From Bin87 sp034420475 (GTDB lineage: Bacteria > Chloroflexota > Dehalococcoidia > Lucifugimonadales > UBA3495): a stretch of DNA of 64,000 bases. A program made the position numbers and the translations under genes. Below the pieces are notes generated by a model. That model worked only from the letters and a program-made list of their open reading frames with translations, made no database searches and was not told the origin of the DNA. Shown one piece after another: positions 32,186 through 41,641 of the stretch (position 1 is the stretch's first letter; each line of letters starts with the position of its first letter). Location of the stretch: NCBI GenBank assembly GCA_034420475.1, contig DAOULH010000009.1:62001-126000 (forward strand). The letters run 5' to 3'.

Positions 32186-32313
32186 CGCCGGCGTACCAGC
32201 GATTGCGGGAGAAAGCGATGCGGCCGCCGCCGCCGGCCGGTTTCCGGTGTATAATCGGCCCACCGTATCAACTTTTTGGCCGACGCGTGTCACCAGGCTA
32301 ACAGGAGGGATTT

Positions 32314-33948
32314 ATGACCACATCGTTGCAGCAAACGTCTTCCAACGGACATTCCGCCGGAGGCGTGGAGGAATTTGACGTTGTCGTCATCGGCGCCGGT
32401 GTCACGGGGTTGTACTCCCTGTATCGGCTGCGCCGATTGGGGTTCTCGGTGCGATCCCTGGAGGAGGGCGACGGCGTGGGCGGCACCTGGTACTGGAACC
32501 GCTACCCCGGGGCCCGCTTCGACTCCGAGAGCTACACCTACGGGTACTCCTTCTCCGAGGAACTGCTGCAAGAGTGGGAGTGGCAGGAACACTACTCCGG
32601 CCAGCCGGAGAACGAGCGCTACCTGAACTACGTGGCCGACAAGTTCGACCTGCGCCGCGACATCCGGTTCAACTCCCGCGTTGCATCACTGGTGTATGAC
32701 GAGGCCGGCAACCGCTGGCAGGTCACGACGGACGACGGCTACCAGGCCCGCGCCCAGTTCGTCATCACCGCCATCGGCATCCTGTCGGCCCGCTACGTGC
32801 CGGAGTTCGAGGGCCTGGAGAGCTACGAAGGGGCGTGGTGCCACACCAACCGCTGGCCCAAGGAAGGCATGGACCTGGCGGGCAAGCGCGTGGGCGTCAT
32901 CGGGACCGGCGCCACGGCCGTCCAGTTGATCCCGGAGATCGTGAGCGAAGTCGCCCACCTGACGGTCTTCCAGCGCACCGCCAACTACTGCGTGCCTCTC
33001 CGCAACGCCGTGATCGACCGGGAGACGCAGGACTACATCAAGTCCCACTACCCGGAGATTTTCGAGCAGTGCCTGTCCACCCCCGGCTCCTTCATGCACG
33101 AGTTTGATCCCCGTTCCGCGCTGGCGGTTTCCGAGGAGGAGAAGCTGGAGCAGTACGAGCGGCTGTGGGCCGAGCCCGGTTTCAAGAAGTGGCTGTCCAA
33201 CTTCTACGACATAATGATGCCCGGCGAGGCCAACGAGGACTACGCCGAGTTCGTGCGCAACAAGATTCGCGAGCGGGTGCACGATCCAGAAGTCGCCGAG
33301 AAGCTGGTGCCCAAGAACCACATGTTTGGCTCCAAGCGCCTGCCCTGCGAAAGCGGCTACTATGAGGTGTACAACCGCGACAACGTGCTGCTGGTGGACG
33401 TCCGCGAAGACCCCATCGCGCGCTTGACCCCCCGGGGCATTCAGCTGGAAAGCGGAAGCGAGCACGAACTGGACGTCATCATCTTCGCCACCGGCTACGA
33501 CGCTGTCACCGGCCCTCTCAACCTGATTCACATCGAGGGCATCGGCGGCGAGGTGCTCAGGGAAAAGTTCGCCAACGGTCCCCGCACTTACATGGGAATG
33601 TCCAGCTACGGCTTCCCCAACATTTTCACCATCAACGCCGCCTCCGTGGGCAACTTCCCCCGGTCCGCGGAGCCGCTGGTGGAGTGGGTCACCGACGCCA
33701 TCGCCCACGTCCGGGACAGCGGGCACCGGCGCATCATGGCGACCCCTGAGGCCGAGGAGGCGTGGGTCCGACACATGAAGGAGGACAGCGAGAACATCCT
33801 GCGCACGCAGGCGGACTCCTGGTTCGTGGGCGCCAACATACCCGGCAAAGCGCGCGTGCTGCTCACCGCCCCGGACACCGCGCCGGTCATGCGGGCCAAG
33901 CGCGCCGAGGTGGCGGAAAACGGCTACGAGGGGTTTACGTTGGACTGA
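32314..33948 (+). CDS. Flavin-dependent Baeyer-Villiger-type monooxygenase
   Basis: 544 residues, AGGAGG upstream, TATAAT at 32250-32255. The FAD site is VVVIGAGVTGLYSLYRLRRL near 24-43. The NADPH site is VGVIGTGATAVQLIPEIVSE near 195. Between them YEGAWCHTNRWP fits the Baeyer-Villiger fingerprint FxGxxxHxxxWP with Tyr for Phe. Early GVGGTWYWNRYPGARFDSES is typical of cyclohexanone/phenylacetone monooxygenases. It inserts oxygen next to a ketone to give an ester or lactone, in the cytoplasm. It would fit degradation of cyclic or aliphatic ketones together with the P450s and alcohol dehydrogenase of this window, but they are not in one operon. Confidence 0.92.
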   Translation: MTTSLQQTSSNGHSAGGVEEFDVVVIGAGVTGLYSLYRLRRLGFSVRSLEEGDGVGGTWYWNRYPGARFDSESYTYGYSFSEELLQEWEWQEHYSGQPENERYLNYVADKFDLRRDIRFNSRVASLVYDEAGNRWQVTTDDGYQARAQFVITAIGILSARYVPEFEGLESYEGAWCHTNRWPKEGMDLAGKRVGVIGTGATAVQLIPEIVSEVAHLTVFQRTANYCVPLRNAVIDRETQDYIKSHYPEIFEQCLSTPGSFMHEFDPRSALAVSEEEKLEQYERLWAEPGFKKWLSNFYDIMMPGEANEDYAEFVRNKIRERVHDPEVAEKLVPKNHMFGSKRLPCESGYYEVYNRDNVLLVDVREDPIARLTPRGIQLESGSEHELDVIIFATGYDAVTGPLNLIHIEGIGGEVLREKFANGPRTYMGMSSYGFPNIFTINAASVGNFPRSAEPLVEWVTDAIAHVRDSGHRRIMATPEAEEAWVRHMKEDSENILRTQADSWFVGANIPGKARVLLTAPDTAPVMRAKRAEVAENGYEGFTLD

Positions 33949-33968
33949 TCGGCCGGCGTTGGGAAATC

Positions 33969-34078
33969 GTCAGAAGCAGGATTTTCAGGATTTAGGGATT
34001 ATCAGGATTGGAACCGTTCCACGATGGAGATCTCTCAATCCTGTCAAATCATAAAATCCCGTGAATCCTGCTTCTGAC
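33969..34078. repeat. Family C inverted-repeat element, copy 3
   Basis: Ends GTCAGAAGCAGGATTTTCAG and GTGAATCCTGCTTCTGAC are a near-perfect inverted pair; inside are ATCAGGATTGGAACCGTTCC and CAATCCTGTCAAATCATAAA. One of the best preserved copies. Confidence 0.85.
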
Positions 34079-34138
34079 AAAAATCCCTGCCATTCATCCA
34101 TCCATACGAAGAATCCGCTGGCGAATAGTCCAGGGTCG

Positions 34139-35446
34139 TTATCCCTCGGTTGGTGCGGGGTTGCCGGGGCGCTTTGCCAGCAGGAACGCGCCGGCCGAAA
34201 TCATCTGCAACACGCCGACGGCTGCCAGGACGGGTACAAAGCTGCCGGTGCGGTCAAACACCCATCCCGCCGCGGCCGGTACGATAGGGCCACTGACGCC
34301 GTAGAACAGGGTCATGACTCCCACCAGCGTCCCGAAGCTGCGCCGGCCGAAGTATTCGCCCACGGTGATCCAGGCCAGGGCGCTCACGCCCTGCCCGGTG
34401 GCCGAGGAAACGATCAGGAACCAGGCCACCTCGTCCCCATCCAGCAGCAGGGCGGCCACGGAGCACAGGGCGACCAGGGCCATGGCTCCGCTCAGCAGCC
34501 AGCGGGGCGACGCCCACGCGGCGGCGAGCCCCATGCCGAACCGGGCCGGGATGGTGGCGAAATAGGTGATCGACAGGTAGATAGAGGTCCGCTCTTCAGC
34601 GACGCCCTTCCAGATCAGGATGGGGATCTGGTTGATGACCAGCACGTCGGAGGGAACGGTGCGCAGGGCGGCGCCCACCGTCAGCGCCCAGAAGGAGAGC
34701 GTCACCAGCGCCTGGGCCGCGGAGTAGTCCAGTCGTGGCGAGCCGGCAATTCCGGCGAGCCTCGATCCTCTCCGGGCCGGGGTTGAGTCGATCACGCCGG
34801 CACCGTAGGGTTGCAGGCCCATGTCCTCCGGACGACTGCGGATGATCGCCGCGGCCGGGATGGTCAGTACGCACACCAGGACGCCGGCGACTATCGCCGT
34901 GGGCCGCCACCCGAACTGGTCCGCGGCGGCGCTGAGCGCCGGGAGCATCGCCGCGGCTCCGCCCATCACCGCAGTATTGATCACCGCCAGGGCGAAGGCT
35001 TTGCGCTGCTCGAACCACTGATTGACCACGGTCATCAGGGTCGGGAAGATGCCGAGACCGCGGCCCAGCGAAGCGACTACCGAGTAGGCCGCCACGATGG
35101 CCCAGAACGAGTCGGCGAAACCCAGCGCAGCAAAGCCCAGTCCCGCGAGCAGGCCCCCGGCCAGGATCAAGCGACGCGCGCCGTAACGGTCGGCGAGCCA
35201 GCCGGCTGCCAGGGACGTGACATCGCCCACGCCCCACGCCGCCCCGACCACAAACGCGGACTGGCCGGATGTCAGGTCAAGCTCACCTCGAACGGGAACC
35301 GAAAACGCCAGGTACCCGGGGATCACCACGCCAAAGGCGACAAAGCCCAGGACAACCGCGGCGGAGAGCACCCACCATCCGTAGAAGACGCCGCCCGGGG
35401 CGTCCGGTTCCCGGGCGGATGTCCGGCGGTGCGAGAGACCGCGCAC
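34139..35446 (-). CDS. Major facilitator superfamily transporter
   Basis: 435 residues with twelve predicted membrane helices in two halves. The loop 2-3 motif is GWLADRYGARRLILAGG (GxxADRxGxRR), and the first helix follows the pattern FYGWWVLSAAVVLGFVAFGV, close to the monocarboxylate/oxalate-type (OFA/MCT) subfamily. The central loop (RPEDMGLQPYGAGVID) is also common in that group. It probably carries an organic anion; direction and substrate are unknown. A single gene with repeats on both sides. Confidence 0.88.
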   Translation of the reverse strand: MRGLSHRRTSAREPDAPGGVFYGWWVLSAAVVLGFVAFGVVIPGYLAFSVPVRGELDLTSGQSAFVVGAAWGVGDVTSLAAGWLADRYGARRLILAGGLLAGLGFAALGFADSFWAIVAAYSVVASLGRGLGIFPTLMTVVNQWFEQRKAFALAVINTAVMGGAAAMLPALSAAADQFGWRPTAIVAGVLVCVLTIPAAAIIRSRPEDMGLQPYGAGVIDSTPARRGSRLAGIAGSPRLDYSAAQALVTLSFWALTVGAALRTVPSDVLVINQIPILIWKGVAEERTSIYLSITYFATIPARFGMGLAAAWASPRWLLSGAMALVALCSVAALLLDGDEVAWFLIVSSATGQGVSALAWITVGEYFGRRSFGTLVGVMTLFYGVSGPIVPAAAGWVFDRTGSFVPVLAAVGVLQMISAGAFLLAKRPGNPAPTEG

Positions 35447-35480
35447 GGCGCTATTCCGATGTCATGGCGGCTGTGCCCGG

Positions 35481-35670
35481 ATGACTGTTCAGAATTCAGG
35501 AAGTTGTCATTGCGAGGCGCTTGCGCCGTGGCAATCTCGACGCCGTAGCAGCTACGTTTGCCTCAGCTACGTTTGCCTCAGCTACGTCTGCCTCAAAGGA
35601 ATCCCTTGCGCCGTCGAGATTGCCGCGCTGCGCTCGCAATGACACTTTCCCCACAAGCCTGAACGGTTAC
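35481..35670. mobile_element. Family B MITE-like element, copy 5
   Basis: ATGACTGTTCAGAATTCAGG to CCTGAACGGTTAC, 190 bases. The flanks GTGCCCGG and ATGCCCAG agree at 6 of 8 positions, a decayed target duplication. The centre has a threefold tandem TCAGCTACGTTTGCC-type repeat (35545-35595). Confidence 0.75.
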
Positions 35671-35748
35671 ATGCCCAGCTGTGTGTCAGCCACGCGGAGC
35701 GCAGGACATCTTTGGCTCTGCTGCCGGGATGGGATGCAATTCGGCTGC

Positions 35749-36117
35749 CTAGTCCGCCAGGGGAATAACCAGGTACACCCTTTCCTCGCCGCCGACCACG
35801 CGGGTGGTATGGCCCTCGCCCGTGAGGTCTTCGGCCAGCAGGACGTCACCAGGCCCAACTCGGTGCGTGGTGCCGTCGCTCAGTCCGATCTCGGCCTGCC
35901 CGGCGAGGGTCACGGTGTACTGTCGCCGGGGCGCGCAGTGAAAGTCCAGGAAGTAATCGGGAGGCGAGATGCGGATCGTCAGGCCGCTGGTGGCCTGCAT
36001 GGGAGTGCCCCGACCGTAGGCGCCCTCGGTATCCAGAAAGTCCTCGAAGGGCGGTTCGTAATGCTCGAGACGGGACTGACCGTCGGGGCCGGTGAAAACG
36101 CGCACGAACTGGGGCAT
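35749..36117 (-). CDS. Cupin-like small protein
   Basis: 122 residues. A beta-rich protein with the cupin core DYFLDFHCAPRRQYTVTLAG then GPGDVLLAEDLTGEGHTTRV near 55-105. Only some of the usual metal ligands are evident (His in FHC, Glu in LTGEGH, His in GEGHTT). Similar proteins are annotated as cupins of unknown function. No neighbouring pathway gene helps. Confidence 0.75.
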   Translation of the reverse strand: MPQFVRVFTGPDGQSRLEHYEPPFEDFLDTEGAYGRGTPMQATSGLTIRISPPDYFLDFHCAPRRQYTVTLAGQAEIGLSDGTTHRVGPGDVLLAEDLTGEGHTTRVVGGEERVYLVIPLAD

Positions 36118-36162
36118 AAGACAACTCCTGGGTGATGCGGATTGCCGCCGATTATACCGGGC

Positions 36163-36495
36163 CTACTCGCCGGGGTGGTCGTCCGTCGTCGGACGCTGCG
36201 TTACCCACGAGGCGTTGTCGGCTTCACCGCCGGCGCCCTGGGAGCGGCGCAGGGATTCCACCACCCGGTTGACCAGTACCGCGCCGAAAAGACCGGCGGC
36301 GGCTCCCAACGGGAAGGCCAGAAGCCCGCCGGTCACGCACAGCACGACCAGCACGTGGGGCTCCACGATGGCCCGGTCGTTCAGTTCGGCGACCCGGGCG
36401 AACCGCGAGGCAATGGCCCAGGCTACGTAGCCGCCGGCCGCGCTGCCAATCACGGCCGCGCTGATGATGTAAAACAACTTGGTGGGAGTGAACAT
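36163..36495 (-). CDS. Small two-helix membrane protein
   Basis: 110 residues with glycine-rich membrane segments (YIISAAVIGSAAGGYVAWAI near 9-28 and VVLCVTGGLLAFPLGAAAGL near 50-69), then a charged soluble tail (RRSQGAGGEADNASWVTQR). It runs divergently from the ABC transporter operon. Family unknown. Confidence 0.6.
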   Translation of the reverse strand: MFTPTKLFYIISAAVIGSAAGGYVAWAIASRFARVAELNDRAIVEPHVLVVLCVTGGLLAFPLGAAAGLFGAVLVNRVVESLRRSQGAGGEADNASWVTQRPTTDDHPGE

Positions 36496-36608
36496 AATGC
36501 TTTACCAGGCGCCTTGACGTTGCCTTTGCAGTGGAATTTTACGATAGCAATGCTAGCATATTATTTGTGGATTTCGCCTTACGATTGTAATGATTTCGTA
36601 AAACATCC

Positions 36609-36637
36609 TTGACAACATGGCGATTGGCCCGTTTAAT
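36609..36637 (+). promoter_or_regulatory. Strong promoter of the ABC importer genes
   Basis: TTGACA (36609-36614), a 17-base spacer and TTTAAT (36632-36637) in an AT-rich stretch. The -35 and spacing are consensus. The leader to the ATG is about 75 bases. Confidence 0.8.
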
Positions 36638-36716
36638 CGTTCGGCATCCGTAACGCAGCGGCGTGACAGCCACCTGCGCTGCCCGCCCTTTCAAAAGGAG
36701 GAGGTAAGATCAAACA

Positions 36717-38525
36717 ATGGGATTGAAGCGATACATTAACCTGCGGCTGCTGGCCGCACTGGGCCTGGGAGCGGGCCTGATCGCCGCGGTAGCCTGCGGC
36801 GGCGCGTCCGAAGCCCCCGCCGCCCCGGCAGCCGCGCCTACGGCGGCGCCGGCGAGTTCGGGCTCAGCGGCTCCCACCGCCATGCCGGCCGCCACCGAGC
36901 CGGCCGCCATGGCCGATGAAGCCGGCGGCAACGTCACCCTGCTGGTCACCAACATCGGCAACGGCAAATTCGATCCGCTGCTGACCGAGGGCGAAGACCT
37001 CAAGTTCCAGCGGGTGTTCCAGGTTGCCCTGGTGGGCGGCAAGGGCGGCAGCGAGCTGACCCCGGCCGTCGCCAAGGACTGGTCCGTCAGCGAGGACGGC
37101 AAGGTCTGGACCTTTGGCGTCAACGAGGGGTTCATCACCGCCCACGACGGCAGCGTGATCACCCGCGACGACGTGTACTTCAACCTGAACAGCCGGGTGG
37201 GCGAAGAAGCCTTCCGGCTGCTGGACGCCGGATACTACGAGCCCCGCGACGTGGCGCTGGCCAACCTGATTGAGGGCGTCAGCAAGGGGCCGGGAGATGA
37301 CCAAGTGCAGGTCACCTTCAAGACCGTGCGCCTGGACTTTGCCTTCAACTGGTCGGAAAACTCCCAGGGCGCCAGCCCGATGATCGTGCCTGAAGCCGCC
37401 ATGCGCGCCCGCGCCGGCGCCACCGGGTTCGAGGGTTACGAGTCCGACCCCGTCGGTATCGGCGCCATGAAAGTGACGGACTTCGTGCTGGAGCAGAAGT
37501 ATTCCTTCGAGAAGTTCGATGATTTCTTCTGGACGCCGGAGAACGGATACGACGAGGACCGCCGCGTCACTTTCGACACGCTGACCATTGAGGTAGTGCC
37601 CGAACCGGCCGGCCGGCTGGCGGCGCTGCGCAACGGTCAGGCCCAGCTCATCGAGTCCAACATCAACATGATCCCGGACCTCCAGAGCATCGACGGCGCG
37701 TCCATCGCGTGGCAGAAGGAGTCGTCCTACAACTGGGTGGTGTACGTGGACTGCTGGGTCGAAGAACTATGGTGCTTCCCCGTTGAGGCGCGGCAGGCCG
37801 CCGAGCACGCCATCGACAAGGACGCCATCGTCAACGGCCTCTACTCGCCGGAGTCGGTGAACGCCGACAGCTGGGCACACGTGACCCCCAACTCCCTGGG
37901 CTGGAGCGAAGACCTGCGCCCGCGCGCCTACGACGTTGACAAAGCCAAAGAACTTCTCAAGTCCATCGGCTACGGCGGGGCCGACGGCGGTGACGGGACC
38001 GACGCCAACGGCGAGCAGATTTCCTTCACCATCTACACCTGGGAAGCCGGCGACCTGCCGCTGCTGCCCGACCTGGCCCAGCTCTACAAGGACTTCTGGA
38101 CTGAACTGGGCTGGGACGTCGATGTTACGGTTGGCGACGCCGCCGCCACTCGTCAAGCGTGGAACAACCGCGAGTATCCCGGCGACGTGCTGGTGCGCAC
38201 CAACGAGGCCCGGTACGACGGCACCTCCATCACCCAGGGCGGGTTCCTCAACCCCGACATCGCCTGGCGCGCCGTGGACAATTGGGAAAACGAACCCTGG
38301 GCCAGCACTACCACCCCGGTGGTGCAAAAGGGTCTCTCGGACCTGAACGCCGACACCCGCAGCGCCTCGTATGCCGAGATGTACTCCTACCTGAAGGACC
38401 AGACCTACTGGGGCGACGGGTTCAACACCAACGTTCCGTGGGGCCTGGGCGCCGACGTGGCCTCCTACGAGCCCTGGAGCCTGGTTCCCTACGTGACCGC
38501 CATCTGGACGCTGAAGCTGAAGTAA
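36717..38525 (+). CDS. Family 5 (peptide-type) ABC transporter substrate-binding lipoprotein
   Basis: 602 residues. The signal peptide LLAALGLGAGLIAAVAC ends in a lipobox with Cys27, so it is an anchored lipoprotein. An Ala/Pro-rich linker follows (about 28-70). The mature domain has the SBP_bac_5 pattern: AKDWSVSEDGKVWTFGVNEG, FITAHDGSVITRDDVYFNL, EVVPEPAGRLAALRNGQAQL and ARQAAEHAIDKDAIVNGLYS. It would capture a peptide, opine or other solute outside the membrane. An AGGAGG site lies upstream but is somewhat distant (12 bases). Two permease genes follow on the same strand. Confidence 0.93.
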   Translation: MGLKRYINLRLLAALGLGAGLIAAVACGGASEAPAAPAAAPTAAPASSGSAAPTAMPAATEPAAMADEAGGNVTLLVTNIGNGKFDPLLTEGEDLKFQRVFQVALVGGKGGSELTPAVAKDWSVSEDGKVWTFGVNEGFITAHDGSVITRDDVYFNLNSRVGEEAFRLLDAGYYEPRDVALANLIEGVSKGPGDDQVQVTFKTVRLDFAFNWSENSQGASPMIVPEAAMRARAGATGFEGYESDPVGIGAMKVTDFVLEQKYSFEKFDDFFWTPENGYDEDRRVTFDTLTIEVVPEPAGRLAALRNGQAQLIESNINMIPDLQSIDGASIAWQKESSYNWVVYVDCWVEELWCFPVEARQAAEHAIDKDAIVNGLYSPESVNADSWAHVTPNSLGWSEDLRPRAYDVDKAKELLKSIGYGGADGGDGTDANGEQISFTIYTWEAGDLPLLPDLAQLYKDFWTELGWDVDVTVGDAAATRQAWNNREYPGDVLVRTNEARYDGTSITQGGFLNPDIAWRAVDNWENEPWASTTTPVVQKGLSDLNADTRSASYAEMYSYLKDQTYWGDGFNTNVPWGLGADVASYEPWSLVPYVTAIWTLKLK

Positions 38526-38633
38526 GCGAACGCGAGCGGATACGAACGACCGGCGCCGGCCACACAAACGGTCGGCGTCGGTCCCTCGACTGACTGGCTC
38601 TTCGTTGATAGTTTAGTTCTGTTGATATTTTGG

Positions 38634-38740
38634 AATTCCCACTGTCGTTTCTGCGAAAGCAGGAACCCGGGAACGTTTCTGTGCCAGGAATACGACCCTA
38701 CTTTGTACCCTCTGGATTCCCACTTTCGCGGGAATGACGG
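38634..38740. repeat. Pair of REP-like palindromes between transporter genes
   Basis: ATTCCCACTGTCGTTTCTGC with GAAAGCAGGAAC, and GGATTCCCACTTTCGCGGGA then ATGACGG. Two related inverted repeats sit 50 bases apart inside the 243-base gap between the binding protein and the first permease gene. Confidence 0.6.
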
Positions 38741-38768
38741 TGCAAATGCCAACAGCGCCTGGTAGATT

Positions 38769-39734
38769 ATGACTGCATACATTCTGCGCCGCATTGGAGA
38801 AGGGGTGGTCACGCTGATCGCCCTGAGTTTCGTGGTTTTCGGCAGCGTTCACCTGACCGGCGACCCGGCCCGGTTCTTGCTGCCCATCTCCGCCGAGCAC
38901 GATGAATCGGTTTACGAGGCGCAAAAAGCCGCCTACGGTTTGGACAAGCCGTTCATCGTCCAGTACTGGAACTTCCTGATCAAGGCGGTGCGGCTGGACT
39001 TCGGCAACTCTTTCACCGCCCGGCGACCCGTCAAGGAGATCCTGCTGGAGCGCATCCCGGCCACGGTGCACCTGGCGGTCACGGCTACGATCCTGGCCAT
39101 CGGCATCGGCGTGCCGCTGGGGATCATATCGGCGGTGAAACGGGATACTATTCTGGATAGGGTGTGCAAGGCATTCGCGATATTCGGCATGGCAGCGCCC
39201 CAGTTCTGGGTGGCCATCATGCTCATCATCCTGTTCGCGGGATACTGGGGGTGGCTGCCGGCTTTCGGCAGAGGAGACATGACCGGGTGGTTCCCATCGT
39301 GGTCGCAGATTCCGAATATGCTGGCCCACCTGATCCTGCCCGCCTTCGTGCTGGCGCTGGCCATCATCGCCGCCATCATGCGCCTGGCCCGTTCCGCGAT
39401 GCTGGAAGTGCTGGACAGCGACTACGTGAAGTTCGCCCAGGTGAAGGGCATGAACGACCGGGTGGTCATCTGGAAACACGCCGCCCGCAACGCGCTGATC
39501 CCGGTAATCACCTTCGGCGGGATCAGCCTTGCCGGCCTGCTCAACGGGTCGGTCGTCGTCGAGGTGGTGTTCGCGTGGCCGGGCGTGGGATTGATGCTGC
39601 TGGAGGGCGTGCTCTCCAATAACTTCCCGCAGGTGGAAGGGGCCATCATGGTCTCGGGCGCGGCCTACATCCTGACCGCGCTGGTCGTTGACATTCTCTA
39701 TGGTTACGCCGACCCTCGGGTTCGGATGAACTAA
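38769..39734 (+). CDS. ABC transporter permease, DppB/OppB type
   Basis: 321 residues, six membrane helices. The N-terminus TAYILRRIGEGVVTLIALS with PARFLL and YGLDKPFIVQYWNFL is typical of DppB. The EAA loop is seen as RSAMLEVLDSDYVKFAQVKG then MNDRVVIWKHAARNALIPVI, the contact surface for the ATPase. It forms half of the membrane channel together with the next gene. Confidence 0.93.
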   Translation: MTAYILRRIGEGVVTLIALSFVVFGSVHLTGDPARFLLPISAEHDESVYEAQKAAYGLDKPFIVQYWNFLIKAVRLDFGNSFTARRPVKEILLERIPATVHLAVTATILAIGIGVPLGIISAVKRDTILDRVCKAFAIFGMAAPQFWVAIMLIILFAGYWGWLPAFGRGDMTGWFPSWSQIPNMLAHLILPAFVLALAIIAAIMRLARSAMLEVLDSDYVKFAQVKGMNDRVVIWKHAARNALIPVITFGGISLAGLLNGSVVVEVVFAWPGVGLMLLEGVLSNNFPQVEGAIMVSGAAYILTALVVDILYGYADPRVRMN

Positions 39735-39756
39735 CAAACCCGCGCGGAGAGCAATT

Positions 39757-40641
39757 TTGGCTTCAGAAACTCCGGCTTTGGTTCTTGACGAACGCGCTCC
39801 CGTGTCCCTGGCGCAACGCGTGAAAGATGCGCGGCTGCCCTGGATCCCCATCGCGATCCTGCTGATCATCGTATTCTGCGCGGCGTTCGCCAACCTGGTG
39901 GCTCCCCACGATCCGCGCTCCAACGACGTGCGCAACAAGCTGCAGCCGCCCTTCGCCAGTTCCGAGCATATTTTGGGCACCGACCGGCTGGGCAAGGACA
40001 TGCTCAGTCGCCTGATCTTCGGCGCCCGCACCATGCTCCAGGTGACGGCCCCGTCAATGGTGGTGGCCATTCTCGCCGGCACCATCGTCGGGCTGGTGTC
40101 CGGCTACTCGGGCCGGTGGGCCGACTCGGTGCTGATGCGCATCACCGACGCGGTATTGGGGTTCCCGTCAATCCTGGTGGCATTGCTGATCGTCACCTAC
40201 CTGGGCACCGGGGTGTGGAACGTGATGATTGCCATCGCGGCCACCCAATGGGCCCGGTTTGCGCGCATGATTCGGGGGGAGGTCCTCGCCATACGGGACC
40301 GGGACTTCGTGGTGCTGGCCCAGATCTACGGGGTATCGCCCGGCATGATCGTCTGGCGTCACCTGTTCCCCAACGTCATCAACACCCTCATGGTGCTGAC
40401 CAGCGTCAGCATCGGCCAGGTCATCCTGCTGGAAGCCTCGCTGAGCTTCCTGGGCCTCGGCCTCGCCCCCGGCGATCCGGCGTGGGGCATCCTGGTTGCG
40501 GAGGGACGCGAGTTCCTGACCCAGGCGTGGTGGATCGCGTTGTTCCCCGGCCTGGTGATCACGGTGGTCGTGATGGCGTTCAACTTCTTCGGCGACTGGC
40601 TCCGAGACTACCTCGACCCCAGGCTGCGCCGGGCCGGCTAA
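39757..40641 (+). CDS. ABC transporter permease, DppC/OppC type
   Basis: 294 residues from TTG 39757 (GGAG upstream), 22 bases after the previous stop. DppC features: LVAPHDPRSNDV near 45, HILGTDRLGKDMLSRLIFGA near 68, and the EAA loop RMIRGEVLAIRDRDFVVLAQ then IYGVSPGMIVWRHLFPNV. GLAPGDPAWGILVAEGREFL is the family C-terminal phrase. The operon ends here: no DppD/DppF ATPase genes follow, so ATPases must be encoded elsewhere. Confidence 0.93.
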   Translation: MASETPALVLDERAPVSLAQRVKDARLPWIPIAILLIIVFCAAFANLVAPHDPRSNDVRNKLQPPFASSEHILGTDRLGKDMLSRLIFGARTMLQVTAPSMVVAILAGTIVGLVSGYSGRWADSVLMRITDAVLGFPSILVALLIVTYLGTGVWNVMIAIAATQWARFARMIRGEVLAIRDRDFVVLAQIYGVSPGMIVWRHLFPNVINTLMVLTSVSIGQVILLEASLSFLGLGLAPGDPAWGILVAEGREFLTQAWWIALFPGLVITVVVMAFNFFGDWLRDYLDPRLRRAG

Positions 40642-40684
40642 GCGGTCTGCCCATGGGCGGGCGGGCGCATCGACTCCGCAACTC

Positions 40685-40714
40685 CAGCGGCCCTCGCGCG
40701 AGGGCCGCTGTTTA
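40685..40714 (+). terminator. Terminator of the ABC importer genes
   Basis: A perfect 26-base palindrome (CAGCGGCCCTCG/CGAGGGCCGCTG, 40685-40710) followed by TTTAGT. Confidence 0.75.
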
Positions 40715-40869
40715 GTAGGTATTGGCCATTGGACCTATGTCTGGCAGGTCTGGGCGGGTTCGCAGGACATCGATTCGGTTCGCTTTCTTGTGGAGGGGGC
40801 GTTGGCTGCGGCGGCGGCGGTTGCGGCCTCGGTGGTCGTTCTGGCCCTGGCACTTGCCTCGGGCCCGAA

Positions 40870-41382
40870 TCACTGAACAGCATACCGATTTCGTATATCC
40901 TCGTTGGCGTCATCATACGCCTTGTTGTTAATCCGCTGGTCTGTCCTCACCCTGGCGCGTTCGGTTGATGCCGCCCATCTCCGTCTGATCGATTGCAAGG
41001 CGGACTCCGCATCATCCAATTCCATTCGCCCCGTTTCTATCGCCCGCCACAATTCTTCAACTTCCTGAAGCAATGAATCGCACGTGAACTCGGCGTTCTG
41101 CAAATTGGCCGCATTTTGTGCATAGTCAGACAGCGCGTCCCAAATGGTGCCCAACGCCAAAAGCAACCCTAAAGCCAGCCCGACTAGAAAAAGCCACTCG
41201 TACTCACGCACGAAGTACAGGATGAAGCCTTCAGCGACGATCCCGGATAAGATCGCGAATCGGACTGACAGATGAGTGCGCTTGTATTTGTCCGCCATGG
41301 CCGCGTAGTACCGTTTGTTCCACTCCAAGTCGCAAAGCGTTCCCCAAACGGCGGTACGAGTCTGCTCTGTCATCGTCGCCAC
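40870..41382 (-). CDS. Two-helix membrane protein, SLATT-like in plan
   Basis: 170 residues from GTG 41382, with AGGAGG six bases upstream. A soluble N-terminal helix pair (CDLEWNKRYYAAMADKYKRT), two close membrane helices (VRFAILSGIVAEGFILYFVR and WLFLVGLALGLLLALGTIWD) and a long charged C-terminal helix (LQEVEELWRAIETGRMELDD). This layout resembles SLATT-type 2TM effector domains of nucleotide-signalling defence systems, but no partner nucleotidyltransferase or SLOG gene is adjacent, so the comparison is only structural. Confidence 0.6.
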   Translation of the reverse strand: MATMTEQTRTAVWGTLCDLEWNKRYYAAMADKYKRTHLSVRFAILSGIVAEGFILYFVREYEWLFLVGLALGLLLALGTIWDALSDYAQNAANLQNAEFTCDSLLQEVEELWRAIETGRMELDDAESALQSIRRRWAASTERARVRTDQRINNKAYDDANEDIRNRYAVQ

Positions 41383-41641
41383 GGCTCACCTCCTGCCCAA
41401 CGGCTGCTTGATCAGTATAGCAAAGCGCAGTCAACGGACGAGTTTAAGGAAGGCAAGGGCTCTCTGACTTCAGGGTTTTCGGGGCAGGTCGTCAGCGTTC
41501 AAGGATCGTCTCAAGCAGGGTCTTCGTGTGGACAATCCCGATGGGCCAGTGCTACCATTTTTCAAAAGATTGCCAGCGAAGACGTGTCGCCGGATGAGGT
41601 CTGAAAAACGGCCTCGCTGGCGCTGAATTATGGACGGTACG

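Noticed and set aside
40642..40869. Coding frame in the glycine/proline-rich stretch after the ABC operon
   Set aside because: Low-complexity GGC/GCC repeats produce open frames on both strands; no ribosome site or family similarity.
41383..41641. T-box riboswitch before valS
   Set aside because: No AGGGTGGnACCGCG-like antiterminator or specifier stem can be found.
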